Shown: positions 11,600-23,691 of the stretch, in pieces | How the letters are laid out: every line of letters begins with the position of its first letter | How positions within the stretch are numbered: the first letter of the stretch is position 1 | Assembly: GCA_030770545.1 (NCBI GenBank) | Contig: CM061097.1 | Coordinates: 18,060,501 to 18,124,500, forward strand | DNA: 64,000 bases | Source of the DNA: Macropodus opercularis | Lineage: Eukaryota > Chordata > Actinopteri > Anabantiformes > Osphronemidae | Reading direction: 5' to 3' | The notes under the pieces: model-generated | The model's input: only the letters and a program-made list of their open reading frames with translations | Told to the model about the DNA's origin: nothing | Database searches by the model: none | Translations under genes and position numbers: made by a program

Positions 11600-11856
11600 A
11601 GAAACAGAAACAAAGCAAATCAAAGTTCTGCTGCCATGCTCTCATGGCCATGGCCCATGCTGTAAAACTATTTTAACTAAACAGTATCTCCCTACCTCCC
11701 TTTGCTATGAAAAAGAAGGAAAGGCTTCTAAAATATTTCTGTAAGCAGGTATATGATTACTTTGCTTAGTACAGATACATATGAGGATATATCAAGTAAT
11801 ATGAATCACAGATCTGTCACAAGGGAAAATACCCATATAGTAGAAATTCCATTACA
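11600..11856 (-). mobile_element. LTR fragment (U3 side), minus strand, block A
   Basis: The reverse complement matches the first about 270 bases of the solo LTR at 14,666-15,229, including its TGTAATGGAAATTTTACTA start (here ending at 11,856). It lies upstream of gag on the ERV strand, where a 5' LTR belongs. Similarity stops at about 11,600 and sequence to the left is unlike the solo LTR, so either the R-U5 part has diverged or been replaced, or this LTR belongs to a related family. B and C keep only part of it (30,968-31,086 and 52,681-52,799). Confidence 0.65.
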
Positions 11857-13080
11857 ATCGTATGTGGAGTAGTTTGTTTTCTTTTCTTGAACTGTAGTAA
11901 AAACATTTCTAAAACTTCTAAGAACCTCTAAGTATCTGCATGTGAAACACTACTTGTTTAGGTAATAAAGCAGCTCCTAATGATGCAATTAACAATTAAC
12001 AGGCTTGTGAATGGGTTCAAATGGAAACTGTTTATTTCACCTACTGTCAAACAACAACTCTTCTCAAAACAAGTGAAATTGTTGCAGTTTGCCATGAAAC
12101 TGCTCATGTGCTGACACTTGAGCTTTACAGAGTTTCAAGCAAAATGGAAGACACGATGAAGAATCTGAATCATGAAGGCAAACAATGCTCTGCCGTGTTT
12201 CAGGTGGAGGTGATCTGTTGTGCGGGTATCACGACAGCTGGAGGCGATGAACCCAACGCAGCATGTCCTGGATGGAGAGATGTCACACAAGAAAAAGATT
12301 CACCCATTAGGGGGCAGTCTTCACTGACAGATGGTGTGATCTCAATAGAAGTGCACAGTTAGACATGATACATGTTGCTTGCTATTAGCAAACAATGATA
12401 TACATCACTGACAGGTTTATAAAGCTTCCATCAAAATCTATATTTGGGTAAGAAGACTAAACTTTTTTCATCCATTTCTCTTTGCTCCAACTCCTGGATT
12501 CTGGGGAGAGTATTTCAAGTTTTAACAGAAGTAAAAGCTCCCTCACAGTTATTGAATTGTTTCCACGTGGGACGATGAGTCATAAGCATGAGACCCGAGA
12601 GAAGAATCCAACAGAATGTGGGATTATGATGAGAAAAAGCATCAAGTGGACAAAATAACTACTGCAAAGGAGGTGAAAGGCAGATATCAGTCACTACTTT
12701 ATGTTAAATTGAAATCTTGCAGCAGTAAATCATGTTTTTGTAGAGATTACGGCTGGGTTGCATTTAAGGAATAAAGAAAAGCAAACAAACTAAACATTTG
12801 TGAATCTGTAGCATATCTTTGACGTAAAGCTGTGTCTCATTACAACAAGTCTAGTCTAAACAACAGCAAACCGTTGATGTGTAAAATTGTTACAGAATAA
12901 TTACAGAAGGCACTAAGCAAACTATGAATAAATAAACAAACAACAACCAGTTGTTGCCGTTTAATTTGTTCCAGCGTCGTAGACGTACTAGTTTACCTTG
13001 ATTGCTAATCTGACATTAATCTTTTTCTGCCAAATGTTGCCTGAGCTGAAGCTGCATTGGGGTTTAAAAGTGTCTTGTGA
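11857..13080. other. A-specific sequence deleted from B and C; one weak ORF
   Basis: B and C join sequence equivalent to about 11,728 directly to about 13,080. Because A retains the true LTR edge at 11,856, the simpler reading is a deletion in the B/C ancestor. It is AT-rich. A plus-strand frame at 12,021-12,362 (113 codons, starts METVYFTYCQ) has no recognised domain, no copies elsewhere in the window and no clear splice context. I do not call it a gene. Confidence 0.5.
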
Positions 13081-14665
13081 TATCAGAAAAGCTGTTCAAC
13101 CACACTGGTTGTTGGACTGGCGACCTGTACCGCTCCTCTCAACCCACATGACAGCTGGAATAGACTCCTAGTTCCAGAATCAAAAGGAGTGGGACCCTCT
13201 GCTTCAGTGCTGTGTTAAAACCCTGCATCTCTGGTGGCCTGGTGGTGCATCAACCTATGACACAGGCAGTTTGCACGTTTACAAAGGTTCAATCTGTGGC
13301 AGTTCTGTTCTCCAGCCAGCTGAGGCAATGTCTCTTTGGACTTTGTAGCTGGTTTTACGGAACACACATGTAATTTCATGTATCTGATCAATTAGTTTGA
13401 AATCTGGTTAGTCAGCGTCTTGCTTTTGTATTCTGGTTATTAGAGACCATCTTGCTCTGTACTTAGTCAGGTAAGATTTTGTTTTGTTTTATAGACTAAT
13501 TGTTACTTTTATTTATTAACATATATGATTTCACTATTTATCCTCATAGCGAGTGTCTATAGTTAGTTGTTGTGCTGTGTGTTGTGTTAGTTGTTTGTTT
13601 ATTAAAGACAATATTCCTGTTGAATCACAACCAGCCTTCCAGTGTCTGCTTTTTTGTTTGTCACACACCTTTTTTTTAAATCTCAAAATGGTAAACACTC
13701 ACTCTCACTCATCATCTAACCCATTTAGTAAAAGGTTTTCCCAGCTGTTCGTCAGGTTAACTATGACTTCAAGCACAAGTCAAACTCATTTCCACAAAAC
13801 TAACCCAGACTCAAATCTGTACGACATTCAGCTTCCTATCGTTATAATGAAACTACACAGAGTACAGGGCAACAACCATGGTTTGTGACCACAGTGATGG
13901 CATTACTTCTTTACCTGATTATTAACATCTTCTATGTTTGAACCTTTTTGGAAGCAGGGGGCATCTCAGTCTCAACTGCCACTGCAGGAGTCTGCTTGTG
14001 TGTCACCTGGAATTCAGGGGAAAAACAAAAACACATTCATCGCATCTATAAACATTAATAGAATTTAAAACTTATACTGGATGAAAATGATCCCTGAAAA
14101 AGCAACTACATTAAAACTGACAAGATGACGTGGCCTTTTCTAGGGATAACAGTAAGTATCACAGCAACATATCAATTGGTGCCATGGATCACATTTAAAA
14201 TACAACTTTGAATGTACAACAAATGCACAATTATAATAAGAAGAACTTAAGGTTTGATAATGACAGGTGTTACACCAATGATGTAAAAATGAAATCCAGG
14301 GCACAAAGTAGTATCCTAAACGTATGAGCTACAGTACACTCCCTGCAAGGGCCCCATGAGCGGTTAACCATGACTTCAACCACAAGTTAAACACAGTTCC
14401 ACACAAAACCCTGACTCAAATCTGTACGAAATACAGTGGTAGGCGTTAAAAGTGTCGTGTTCCACCGCGTTGGTTTGTCATTTCTGCCACGTTTCCACTG
14501 CATTTTTGCCGAGGCACAGCGTGTGTTACGTGTAAATGACCTGTAGGTGGCGATGGGCTGACACTCATAGCCGGTCATGGTTAGTCCAACAACCACACAG
14601 CACTGTACCGAGGATTTATGTGAATTCTTTATTTATGTAGTTATCAGACGTTATAATATAAACTC

Positions 14666-15229
14666 TGTAATGGAAATTTTACTATGTGGGTATTTTCACT
14701 TGTGACAGAACTCTGATTCATATTACTTGATATATTCTCATATGTATCTGTACTAAGCAAAGTAATCATAGAATGAGTTATATACTTGCTTACAGAAATA
14801 TTTTAGAATAGTGAGCCTTCTCTTTCCCATGGGAAAGGGAGGTAGGGAGATACTGTTTAGTTAAATTGTTTTACAGCATGGACCATGGCCATGAGACCAT
14901 GGCAGAAGAACTTTGATGTACTTTGTTTCTGTTACACTTTCCTCCTGGCGCAAGGCAGTGACTGACCCTGAGTTGTGGGCTGATAAGTCTCTTGTGGACT
15001 GTTTTTGTCTTAGACTGAGCTAATGAGAAGATACATCTTTACTTCCTCGCAACGAAGGAGGTATTTAGGTAGGCACGGAGGTAGATGACTTCAGAACTAC
15101 ACTCAGGCAGGACAGTTTTGCACTGACTCTGTGTACTTCTCTTCTTGCAAGAATTAAAGACAACAGAAAGACAACTTTGATTGGTTTTTGATTCATTCAC
15201 CAGGTTCCTAACAGGTTTTTGCCTCCACA
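14666..15229 (+). mobile_element. Solo LTR with AACTC target-site duplication
   Basis: 564 bp starting TGTAATGG and ending CCTCCACA, flanked by AACTC at 14,661-14,665 and 15,230-15,234. Block C has the uninterrupted empty site (ataaactcacaaccc near 54,385), which proves the insertion and its borders. A polyadenylation-type ATTAAA lies at 15,153-15,158, about 70 bases before the end, giving plus orientation. Its U3 half matches, inverted, the LTR fragment upstream of ERV gag at 11,600-11,856. No internal retroviral sequence remains, consistent with LTR-LTR recombination. A short frame inside it is not considered coding. Confidence 0.85.
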
Positions 15230-16594
15230 AACTCACAACCCAATAAATGAGTAAGGTTCACTAAAATGTCAAGTTATACAAGAAAATCTCATTCTATGGC
15301 GGCTACATACATTCACACAAGAACACCTGTGAAGCCACCCTGGCGGTGTCTTGTGTAGTTCAGCGGGTCCCGTTTTGACGACCCGAGTTTCTACCTGTTT
15401 GACATTTTAATTTCTGAAATCTCCTTATAATCAACTCATAACAGACATAGCGTGTTTGAAAGATATAATCCTTGACATATCTGTTTTGTTTACCTTGTCT
15501 TCTGCACTTTGTGAACTGAAGTGAGCTGCTGCCACCAGCCCCCACAAGCTGACAGGACGTGAGCGATCACGTGATGAGCCCAGCAGACACCAAAACACAA
15601 AATGTATGAATTAAAAGATGCCTCAGACGATTCACTCCTTGACAAAACACGGTGTTGGGACACACTAGACAAGAAATACGCACTGTTGTTTAGCTCAGGA
15701 TCTGGGGACGAATTTATCAATGTTAATGTCGTCGTTCATTCAGGTTGTTGGTTACATACAGACACCTTAAATAAATAAACTCCACACAACCGTCCACTTT
15801 ACATACGTTGTAGCAGACACACATGTATGAATCAACTTCAGACAACCTCAGCTGGATGACTGAGAATCTCCACCGACATCCAGCTAAAAGCAAAGACGTT
15901 CCCTCCCACCCGTTAAGACCGTTGCAGTCAGATGGAAACAAGACTTCTCACCTTGGCTGCAGCAGCAAAGGACTGAACGTTCAGACGAAAACCTTTTGAC
16001 CCTTCATTATTTTTTCCGTGAATATTATTGGAGGAAGCGCAAAGTCATCACAGTCAGAATAAGGCGATCAGTCATTGAGCTGCCAGTCAGCCTTCGCTAT
16101 AATTTAGGTGAACAATTGATACAATGGTAACAATGACGGTGCAGCTTGAACGAGGAGCATTAACTGTGTGTTTTTTTGACGATGCTGCAGTTTACAGACC
16201 AGGAAGGCTCCTGTAAAACGTGGTGGCTTCTCAGCGGTCTTTCAACACTTGGCGGCTGAAGCCAAGGTGAGAAGTGAGCATTAGCATATGAATACACCTG
16301 CTGTAAAGTGCGGGAAGCGATGTGATCAAACGTTCCCTGTTTTAACTCACTGTATCTAAACAACACTGTTGGATTATTTACTATAGAGAAGGCTTCATAC
16401 AGAAATTGTGTTTTATGGTTTTTGTTTCTATATGAAGCACCGTTGATTCTCTACAAGAGAAAAACAATATGGTGAAGTTCACTTACCGGCAGAAATTTTG
16501 ACAACTAAATAGCTATAAGCACATCTTTAAAAGTGAAACGTATCATATATTATTTACATCACAGTAACAGAAATATGTGGAGATATTTATAAGA

Positions 16595-16620
16595 TGTAAG
16601 TAAGTAAGTAAGTAGTAAGT
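16595..16620. repeat. (TAAG)n microsatellite, block A
   Basis: Short TAAG run. Equivalents at 34,165-34,199 (longer) and 55,858-55,880 (shorter). In A it sits at the edge of an about 780-bp absence relative to B and C. Confidence 0.8.
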
Positions 16621-17291
16621 ATCAGCAACCATCACTATCGATAGGTGCTTAAAATATCTTCATCAATCTGAGCATGTTTTTCCGTCTTGTCTACTGCACA
16701 AGAAACACTGTAATAATGTGGCACATACGTCCATAATACGTTTTCACCTCATCAGTATAAATGATGGCGCTCGCATCCTGACAGCAGCTTTAACAGGGAG
16801 TGGGTTTTGTTGACATTTTACCTTTTTACATCTTCTTTTGTCTTTGCGTTACCAAGCTGTGTGCAACACTTGCTTGCATGCTGCACAGCTGTTGGAACTA
16901 CAGATATTGTTTCTACCATAGTACAAACCAGAGCACGTTGCTAACTTGTAACACATTCAGGCATTAGTTATGAAATAAAGGCAAAAAAGATTTCATTGAT
17001 TCATTCATTTAATACAGTAATTAAGGGTTGAATTTTGAACATTTAAATCGTTATTAATTATCTACCACACTTCTGTGGAAGGACACATGTACAACTGAAA
17101 CACAGTCTGGTTGATACACTGCTAACAAAATGGTCCAAACCTTGTTTTACAGTGGTTGTGTAAATATTGTCAGCAGTTAGCCTTAGGTTAGCTTGTTAGC
17201 GACATTGCTACTTTAGCTTTACATATTGTGTATTCAACCATCTAGCAGCGCTACTGTACACAGTAAACATTTCACTGAGGAGGCCACCTAC

Positions 17292-17388
17292 CTGCCCAGC
17301 TTTCAGCTTTTACTCCTTCTCTGTCGGTTGCTATAACTTTACATTTTTCTGAAAGAGTAGCGCGTGTGCTAGTTCCGGACGCCGCCAT
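17292..17388 (-). CDS. Candidate first coding exon (MAASGTSTRA...), block A
   Basis: A 97-nt minus-strand exon candidate. The ATG at 17,388 lies in a YY1-type CCGCCATATTGG context (read on the plus strand). It encodes 32 residues beginning MAASGTSTRATLSEKC and ending in AESWA, then CAG followed by GTAGGT, a good 5' splice site. The frame, length and donor are kept in blocks B and C (34,877-34,973; 56,218-56,314), with A2/S3 region and L/S differences only. It sits under a CpG-containing promoter, as expected for a first coding exon. I do not recognise the family and cannot find the next exon. A retained intron or a dead duplicated exon is possible. Confidence 0.45.
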
Positions 17389-17590
17389 ATTGGATGTTAT
17401 CGACGCAACGTTTTTCCCCGAGTACCTCTGCGTCATGGTCGTCATGGTTACGTGGGAGTTTGAATCTGATTGGCTCAGAATATCAACAGCTAGATCGGCC
17501 GTTGATGACGTCACGTAACTGTGGTGTCGGCTAAACAGACGAACCTGGTACCAGTCATATCATTTCCACGAAGACAGAGAGACAGAGGTA
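17380..17590. promoter_or_regulatory. Bidirectional promoter candidate, block A
   Basis: CpG-richer than its surroundings. Contains a YY1-like GCCGCCATATTGG (17,381-17,393), an ETS-like ttccgga, an ATTGG/CCAAT box near 17,469 and a perfect CRE TGACGTCA at 17,506-17,513. To the left on the minus strand lies the candidate coding exon. To the right on the plus strand a non-coding exon would end at 17,587 (gacagag followed by GTAAGA), pointing at array 2, whose first alpha module begins at 18,032. All elements recur in B and C. Confidence 0.55.
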
Positions 17591-17969
17591 AGACAATTTA
17601 CAGCTGAGATAAAATGTTTGTATATTGTTTGTGCTATACTTTCTGATCAGTTGAGAAATGTCTTGAACTGCTTATTGCGTGTATTGTGACGTTCTTTTTA
17701 CTATTGTGATCTGGTTACTATTGGTTTTTTATTTCGCCTGAAAAACTACTTATCATGTCAGTGTTTGCTACCTTTTTCCATGTTTTCTTTTTGACGTGCT
17801 CTATTAAAACATTAGAGTGTTCACCTTATTGAAACGAAAACCGATCAAGTCAGGTGTCACACTAGAAAACTGTCACGGAGGATCATTCCTGTATTTGTCC
17901 ACGAGGGGGCAGCGTCTGCCCTGTACGCGGCCACTTGTAGCGTTTTTTCCCAGCATGTCTGACTTTAGC
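17591..17969. other. Putative intron between promoter exon and array 2
   Basis: AT-rich sequence with no gene. It matches 35,176-35,560 in block B and, up to 56,692, block C. It contains the tgtcagtgtttgctacc site that is the empty version of the Ty3/Gypsy insertion point in block C. Confidence 0.6.
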
Positions 17970-20900
17970 ATTTGTGTTAAACTTAGCTTGTATTTTGATT
18001 AATTTGATTAATATTGGTTTTATTTTTTTAGTATAAAAGCGTGATGGACAGTCTGCTGACCGGCGCCTGAGTCCAGACTGATGGTTACAGCCGACACCAG
18101 GGAAAAGTTCCACCTGCTCCACAGAACCAGGACTGGATTCCCGCCTGACATCCGGGACAGGAGGCAGACAGCGGACGCTCCATTCAGAGTGAGTCCAGTG
18201 TTCTGAAGCAACTATGTGTAGGTGAAGAATGTGTGTGTAGCTCTGTGAAATGGTTTAGTCACCTGACGCGTTCTGTAATTTCTTTAGTGGTCAGTGTTAC
18301 AGTGAAGTTACATGTAGAATATTACGAATACTGAGGTCTTACCTTGTGTAAGTCATTCATGGGTTTAAAGAGAATCAACCACATGCGTAAAAAAATGTTC
18401 AGCAACATTGTGGCCTATGTTTTAAATCTGTATTTTAGTTTGTCTTCATTTGTGTCACTTTGTGGTAAACCTAGCTTGTATTTAGTTTTATTTGAGTTGA
18501 TTTTATGTTTTAGATTATTCATACATCTAGGGATGTCCCATCTAAATAAAATGGGCGTATGACTGATATAATAACATCATAAGCTTTGCGATGACTCCTT
18601 CAGTGTCCCGTGTGCATTGCTGATAAGCACACTACAGGGTACGTTGCTCTGAACCAATGTGTCATACAAACTACCTGGCTGAAGAGAGTCATCCAAAGTT
18701 AGATTATGTGTGATAAGGTCCAACCATACGATGAGATGGGAAGATCAGTGTGAGTGAAAACCCCTGTGTGAATGATAAGCCCATTGAAAGTTTAAGCACC
18801 GGCCCAAGTGAATCTACACAACCACAGGGAACAAAATGGGGAAGTTAGAAGCTTTACCAGGTTGGTCTGTTGGCCAAATGGAACATGCGTTTAGACAGCA
18901 GGTAGCATGCGAGGGGTGGCTAAACCATTGTGTTACAATATATAAGAAGCTCTGGTGTTAACATCCATCAGAAGACAGTGGTTCGCTGTAGGATGTCTTC
19001 CTCATGCCAGCACGTACTAAACATTGAGCTGGTTCATTACACCAACATGCTCCTCTAGTTTTCACAGTATGTTCCAGCATTTGAAGAAGGTTTTTCCACG
19101 ACATCTTGGTGTCAGAAGTGGGACGGACAGTCTGCCGACTGACGCCTGAGTCCAGACTGAGGGTTACAGTCGGCACAAGGGAAAGGTTCCTCTAAACAGA
19201 AAAACGAGGACTGGATTCCCGCCTGATGTTCGGGACAGGAGGCGGACAGCGGATGCTTTGTTCACAGTGAGTACAGTGTTATGAACCATCTCGTATATTA
19301 CATAAAAAACGGCATTTACATCACAGTATTTTACGATGAACCTCTGAACCTGTAACACTAAGTCATTGTTGAGGCGAGAGCCAACAAGTCTCCTCTCTGT
19401 GATGCTCAGGCTGCAGACCATTAGTTAACAGGTTTTAGAACGAAAGTGCAGCTGTATGGAATAGATGCTTTGGGTATTAACAGATTACAGGAGTTCCCTG
19501 TAGGTTGGGGCAAAGCATTGATTTGGGCATAGCTTTAAAACTTCTGTGTCTTCTTACATATAACTTTGTGTTGAACTTAGCTTGTATTTTGATTAATTTG
19601 ATTTGTATTGGTTTTATTTTTTAGCATAAAAGCGTGATGGACAGTCTGCTGACCGGCGCCTAAGTCCAGACTGATGGTTACAGCCGACACCAGGGAAAAG
19701 TTCCACCTGCTCCACAGAACCAGGACTGGATTCCCGCCTGACATCAGGGACAGGAGGCAGACAGCGGACGCTCCATTCAGAGTGAGTCCAGTGTTCTGAA
19801 GCAACTATGTGTAGGTGAAGAATGTGTGTGTAGCTCTGTGAAATGGTTTAGTCACCTGACGCGTTCTGTAATTTCTTTAGTGGTCAGTGTTACAGTGAAG
19901 TTACATGTAGGATATTACGAATACTGAAGTCTTACCTTGTGTAAGTCATTCATGGGTTTAAAGAGAATCAACCACATGTGTAAGAAAATGTTCAGCAACA
20001 TTGTGGCCTATGTTTGAAAACTGTTTTTTAGTTTGTCTTCATTTGTGTCACTTTGTGGTAAACCTAGCTTGTATTTAGTTTTATTTGAGTACATTTTAAT
20101 TTTTAGATTATTCATACATCTAGGGATGTCCCATCTGAATAAAATGGGCGTATGACTGATATAATAACATCATAAGCTTTGCGATGACTCCTTCAGTGTC
20201 CCGTGTGCATTGTTGATAAGCACACTACAGGGTACGTTGCTCTGAACCAATGTGTCATACAAACTACCTGGCTGAAGAGAGTCTCCCAAAGTTAGAGTAT
20301 GTGTGATAAGGTCCAACCATACGATGAGATGGGAAGATCAGTGTGAGTGAAAACCCCTGTGTGAATGATAAGCCCATTGAAAGTTTAAGCACCGGCCCAA
20401 GTGAATCTACACAACCACAGGGAACAAAATGGGGAAGTTAGAAGCTTTACCAGGTTGGTCTGTTGGCCAAATGGAACATGCGTTTAGACAGCAGGTAGCA
20501 TGCGAGGGGTGGCTAAACCATTGTGTTACAATATATAAGAAGCTCTGGTGTTAACATCCATCAGAAGACAGTGGTTCGCTGTAGGATGTCTTCCTCATGC
20601 CAGCACGTACTAAACGTTGAGCTGGTTCATTACACCAACATGCTCCTCTAGTTTTCTCAGTATGTTCCAGCATTTGAAGAAGCTTTTTCCACGACATCTT
20701 GGTGTCAGAAGTGGGACGGACAGTCTGCCGACTGACGCCTGAGTCCAGACTGAGGGTTACAGCCGACACAAGGGAAAGGTTCCTCTAAACATAAAAAGGA
20801 GGACTGGATTCCCACCTGATGTTCGGGACAGGAGGCGGACAGCGGATGCTTTGTTCACAGTGAGTACAGTGTTATGAACCATCTCGTATATCACATAAAA

Positions 20901-22595
20901 ACCGCATTTACATCACATTATTTTACGATGAACCTCTGAACCTATAACACTAACTCATTGTTGAGGCGAGAGCCAACAAGTCTCCTCTCAGTGATGCTCA
21001 GGCTACTGATCATTAGTTAACAGGTTTTAGACTGAAAGTGCAGCTGTATGGAATAGATGCTTTGGGTATTAACAGTTTACAGTAGTTCCCTGTAGGTTGG
21101 GGCAAAGCATTGATTTGGGCATAGCTTTAAAACTTCTGTGTCTTCTTACATATAACTTTGTGTTGAACTTAGCTTGTATTTTAATTAATTTGATTTGTAT
21201 TGGTTTTATTTTGTAGTATAAACGTGTGATGGACAGTCTGCTGACCGGCGCCTGAGTCCAGACTGATGGTTACAGCCGACACCAGGGAAAAGTTCCACCT
21301 GCTCCACAGAAACAGGACTGGATTCCCGCCTGACATCCGGGACAGGAGGCAGACAGCGGACGCTCCATTCAGAGTGAGTGCAGTGTTCTGAAGCAACTAT
21401 GTGTAGGTAAAGAATGTGTGTGTAGCTCTGTGAAATGGTTTAGTCACCTGACGCGTTCTGTAATTTCTTTAGTGGTCAGTGTTACAGTGAAGTTACATCT
21501 AGAATATTACGAATACTGAAGTCTGACCTTGTGTAAGTCATTCATGGGTTTAAAGAGAATCAACCACATGTGTAAGAAAATGTTCAGCAACATTGAGGCC
21601 TATGTTTTAAAACCACAATTTAGTTTGTCTTCATTTGTGTCACTTTGTGGTAAACCTAGCTTGTATTTAGTTTTATTTGAGTTGAATTTATGTTTTAGAT
21701 TATTCATACATGTAGGGATGTCACATCTGAATAAAATGGGCATATGACTGATATAATAACATCATAAGCTTTGCGATGACTCCTTCAGTGTCCCGTGTGC
21801 ATTGCTGATAAGCACACTACAGGGTACGTTGCTCTGAACCAATGTGTCATACAAACTACCTGGCTGAAGAGAGTCACCCAAAGTTAGAGTATGTGTGATA
21901 AGGTCCAACCATACGATGAGATGGGAAGATCAGTGTGAGTGAAAACCCCTGTGTGAATGATAAGCCCATTGAAAGTTTAAGCACCGGCCCAAGTGAATCT
22001 ACACAACCACAGGGAACAAAATGGGGAAGTTAGAAGCTTTACCAGGTTGGTCTGTTGGCCAAATGGAACATGCGTTTAGACAGCAGGTAGCATGCGAGGG
22101 GTGGCTAAACCATTGTGTTACAATATATAAGAAGCTCTGGTGTTAACATCCATCAGAAGACAGTGGTTCGCTGTAGGATGTCTTCCTCATGCCAGCACGT
22201 ACGAAACATTGAGCTGGTTCATTACACCAACATGCTCCTCTAGTTTTCTCAGTATGTTCCAGCATTTGTCACAAGAAGAAGGTTTATCCACAACATTTTG
22301 GTGTCAGAAGTGGGACGGACAGTCTGCCGACTGACGCCTGAGTCCAGACTGAGGGTTACAGGCGGCACAAGGGAAAGGTTCCTCTAAACAGAAAAAGGAG
22401 GACTGGATTCCCGCCTGATGTTCGGGACAGGAGGTGGACAGCGGATGCTCCGTTCACAGTGAGTACAGTGTTATGAACCATCTCGTATATCACATACAAA
22501 CCGCATTTACATCACAGTATTTTATGATGAACCTCTGAACCTGTAACACTAACTCATTGTTGAGGCGAGAGCCAACAAGTCTCCTCTCTGTGATG
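17970..22595 (+). repeat. Tandem repeat array 2 (about 1.59-kb units)
   Basis: Just under three units. Exon-like modules: alpha 18032-18188, beta 19116-19266, alpha 19625-19781, beta 20709-20859, alpha 21217-21373, beta 22308-22458. Alpha is 157 nt and beta 151 nt in every case here. Alpha is preceded by a T-rich tract ending in AG (weaker, ttgtag, at 21,211-21,216). Beta is preceded by ttggtgtcag. Both are followed by GTGAGT. Neither length is a multiple of three and plus-strand frames meet stops early, so the modules look non-coding. The 60-75 residue minus-strand frames through the modules are antisense by-products of the repetition. Confidence 0.85.
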
Positions 22596-22807
22596 GCAAA
22601 GCGCATAGTTAAAGATGGTTCTGGTCACTCTGAACCATCTCTTAGTTAAGCTGCTATAGACGTAGATGCTGGGGGACGTCCTTCATTCACTGAGCTCCTC
22701 TACTTTTCGATTTCTTGTATCCACTAACTTGCCTCCATGTCCACACGTGACTTTGTCTCCTTTCTGTTGTAATTGTGCTTCTCTCTTTCTGTCTCTCTCT
22801 CTATTCT

Positions 22808-22973
22808 CATCTCCAGGTATCGTCAGACTCAGAGCCGTGTGTCTCCAGTGTTCAGTTGCTGGTCCAACCATCCTGCCTGTGTTCTGTTGCTGCTTGTTTT
22901 GTTGTCGTGTTCTTGTTGTGAATTGGCGCTATATAAATAAAGTTGAAATGAATTGAATTGAAAATTGAATCTA
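22808..22973 (+). repeat. LINE-type 3' tail, block B
   Basis: Same gcgctatataaataaa plus ttgaa-like tail as at 3,410-3,575. Part of the triplicated block, not an independent insertion. Confidence 0.6.
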
Positions 22974-23691
22974 TTTTTATTTCATTTTTTATGGTCTTTC
23001 CTCTACACGATCCTGGATGAGGATCCTCTGTGTCCAGATCACTCTAGTGCCTGGACAGTTACTGCAGCTTTAACCTGAGAGCAGATAGCTGAGAGGCACA
23101 TAGACAAAAGTGCAACACATACATCGCAGCTGTGGTTTGAGGTGGACTCAAAGCAATGGGGGTATTAATGCACAGATTAAGCATTAATCCGACTCCACAC
23201 CCTCCTCTCATATTAACAGAGCATGTGGGAGAAAGTTATGATCGTTAGAGAGGTGGTTGGTGTGATGACGTCCACTGCTGCGGTGCCTAGACAGAGGGAA
23301 CCCAAGTTGTTAGGGTGAGATCCAGGTTTACAACAAAAACACCACATTCAGTCTGGAACAGCTGAACCTGTCACCAATAACAAGCAGCTCCTCCTTGCTT
23401 GGGTTTAAGATTACATCATTGAGCTAAGATGGAAAATTATTATTACATTATATAACAACAACATCAACAAGAAACATCAGACATATCTCATGATCAGTCT
23501 GTCAAACCGTGTTTCAGTCAGTCGGGTCTTTGAGTCATGAGCTCAGGTTTTATTATGCACGTGAGCAGGGAGGGAGACCTCTTGCTCAGAATGAACTGCA
23601 GTTTGGCTACTCGTCCTGCTGAAGGAATCAGCAGTGTCGCTTAGGGGGCCCCCTCCTCCACCAACTCTTTCTTTCTACTGCACCATGATGT

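Larger units (their letters stand above)
5540..11856 (-). mobile_element. Degenerate class I ERV, copy A (gag-pol, no env)
   Basis: Minus-strand provirus remnant: LTR-like fragment (about 11,600-11,856), gag (9,686-11,283) and pol (5,606-9,610). The integrase tail GPFQVLLTTHTAVKV and the CA motif QDGESVDDFLHRLKEAF are typical of gamma/epsilon-type retroviruses. No env or 3' LTR was found; sequence left of pol belongs to an opposed pol remnant. No convincing primer-binding site was found between gag and the LTR fragment. This copy keeps the myristoylation-type Gag N-terminus and LTR edge that B and C have lost, so it is the best guide to the ancestral layout. Confidence 0.85.
3172..17590. repeat. 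Segmental duplication block A
   Basis: First of three copies of a 13-14 kb block. The offset A to B is 19,398 bases over the left part. Contents in order: LINE-type tail; about 700 bases without a gene (3,576-4,290); plus-strand pol fragment; minus-strand ERV; a region unique to A (11,857-13,080); unannotated sequence with small paralogous repeats (for example atgacttcaa-cacaagt at about 13,761 and 14,371); a solo LTR; bidirectional promoter. A keeps an ERV gag segment and an LTR edge that B and C have lost, but lacks about 780 bases present in B and C near 33.4-34.1 kb. I see no gene in 13,080-14,600 or 15,240-17,200. Confidence 0.85.

Noticed and set aside
12021..12362. 113-codon plus-strand ORF in A-specific sequence
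   Set aside because: No domain, no copies, no splice or promoter context; expected by chance at this length.
18020..18211. 63-75 residue minus-strand frames through alpha modules
   Set aside because: Antisense to the putative splice sites; no recognised protein and variable ends between units.
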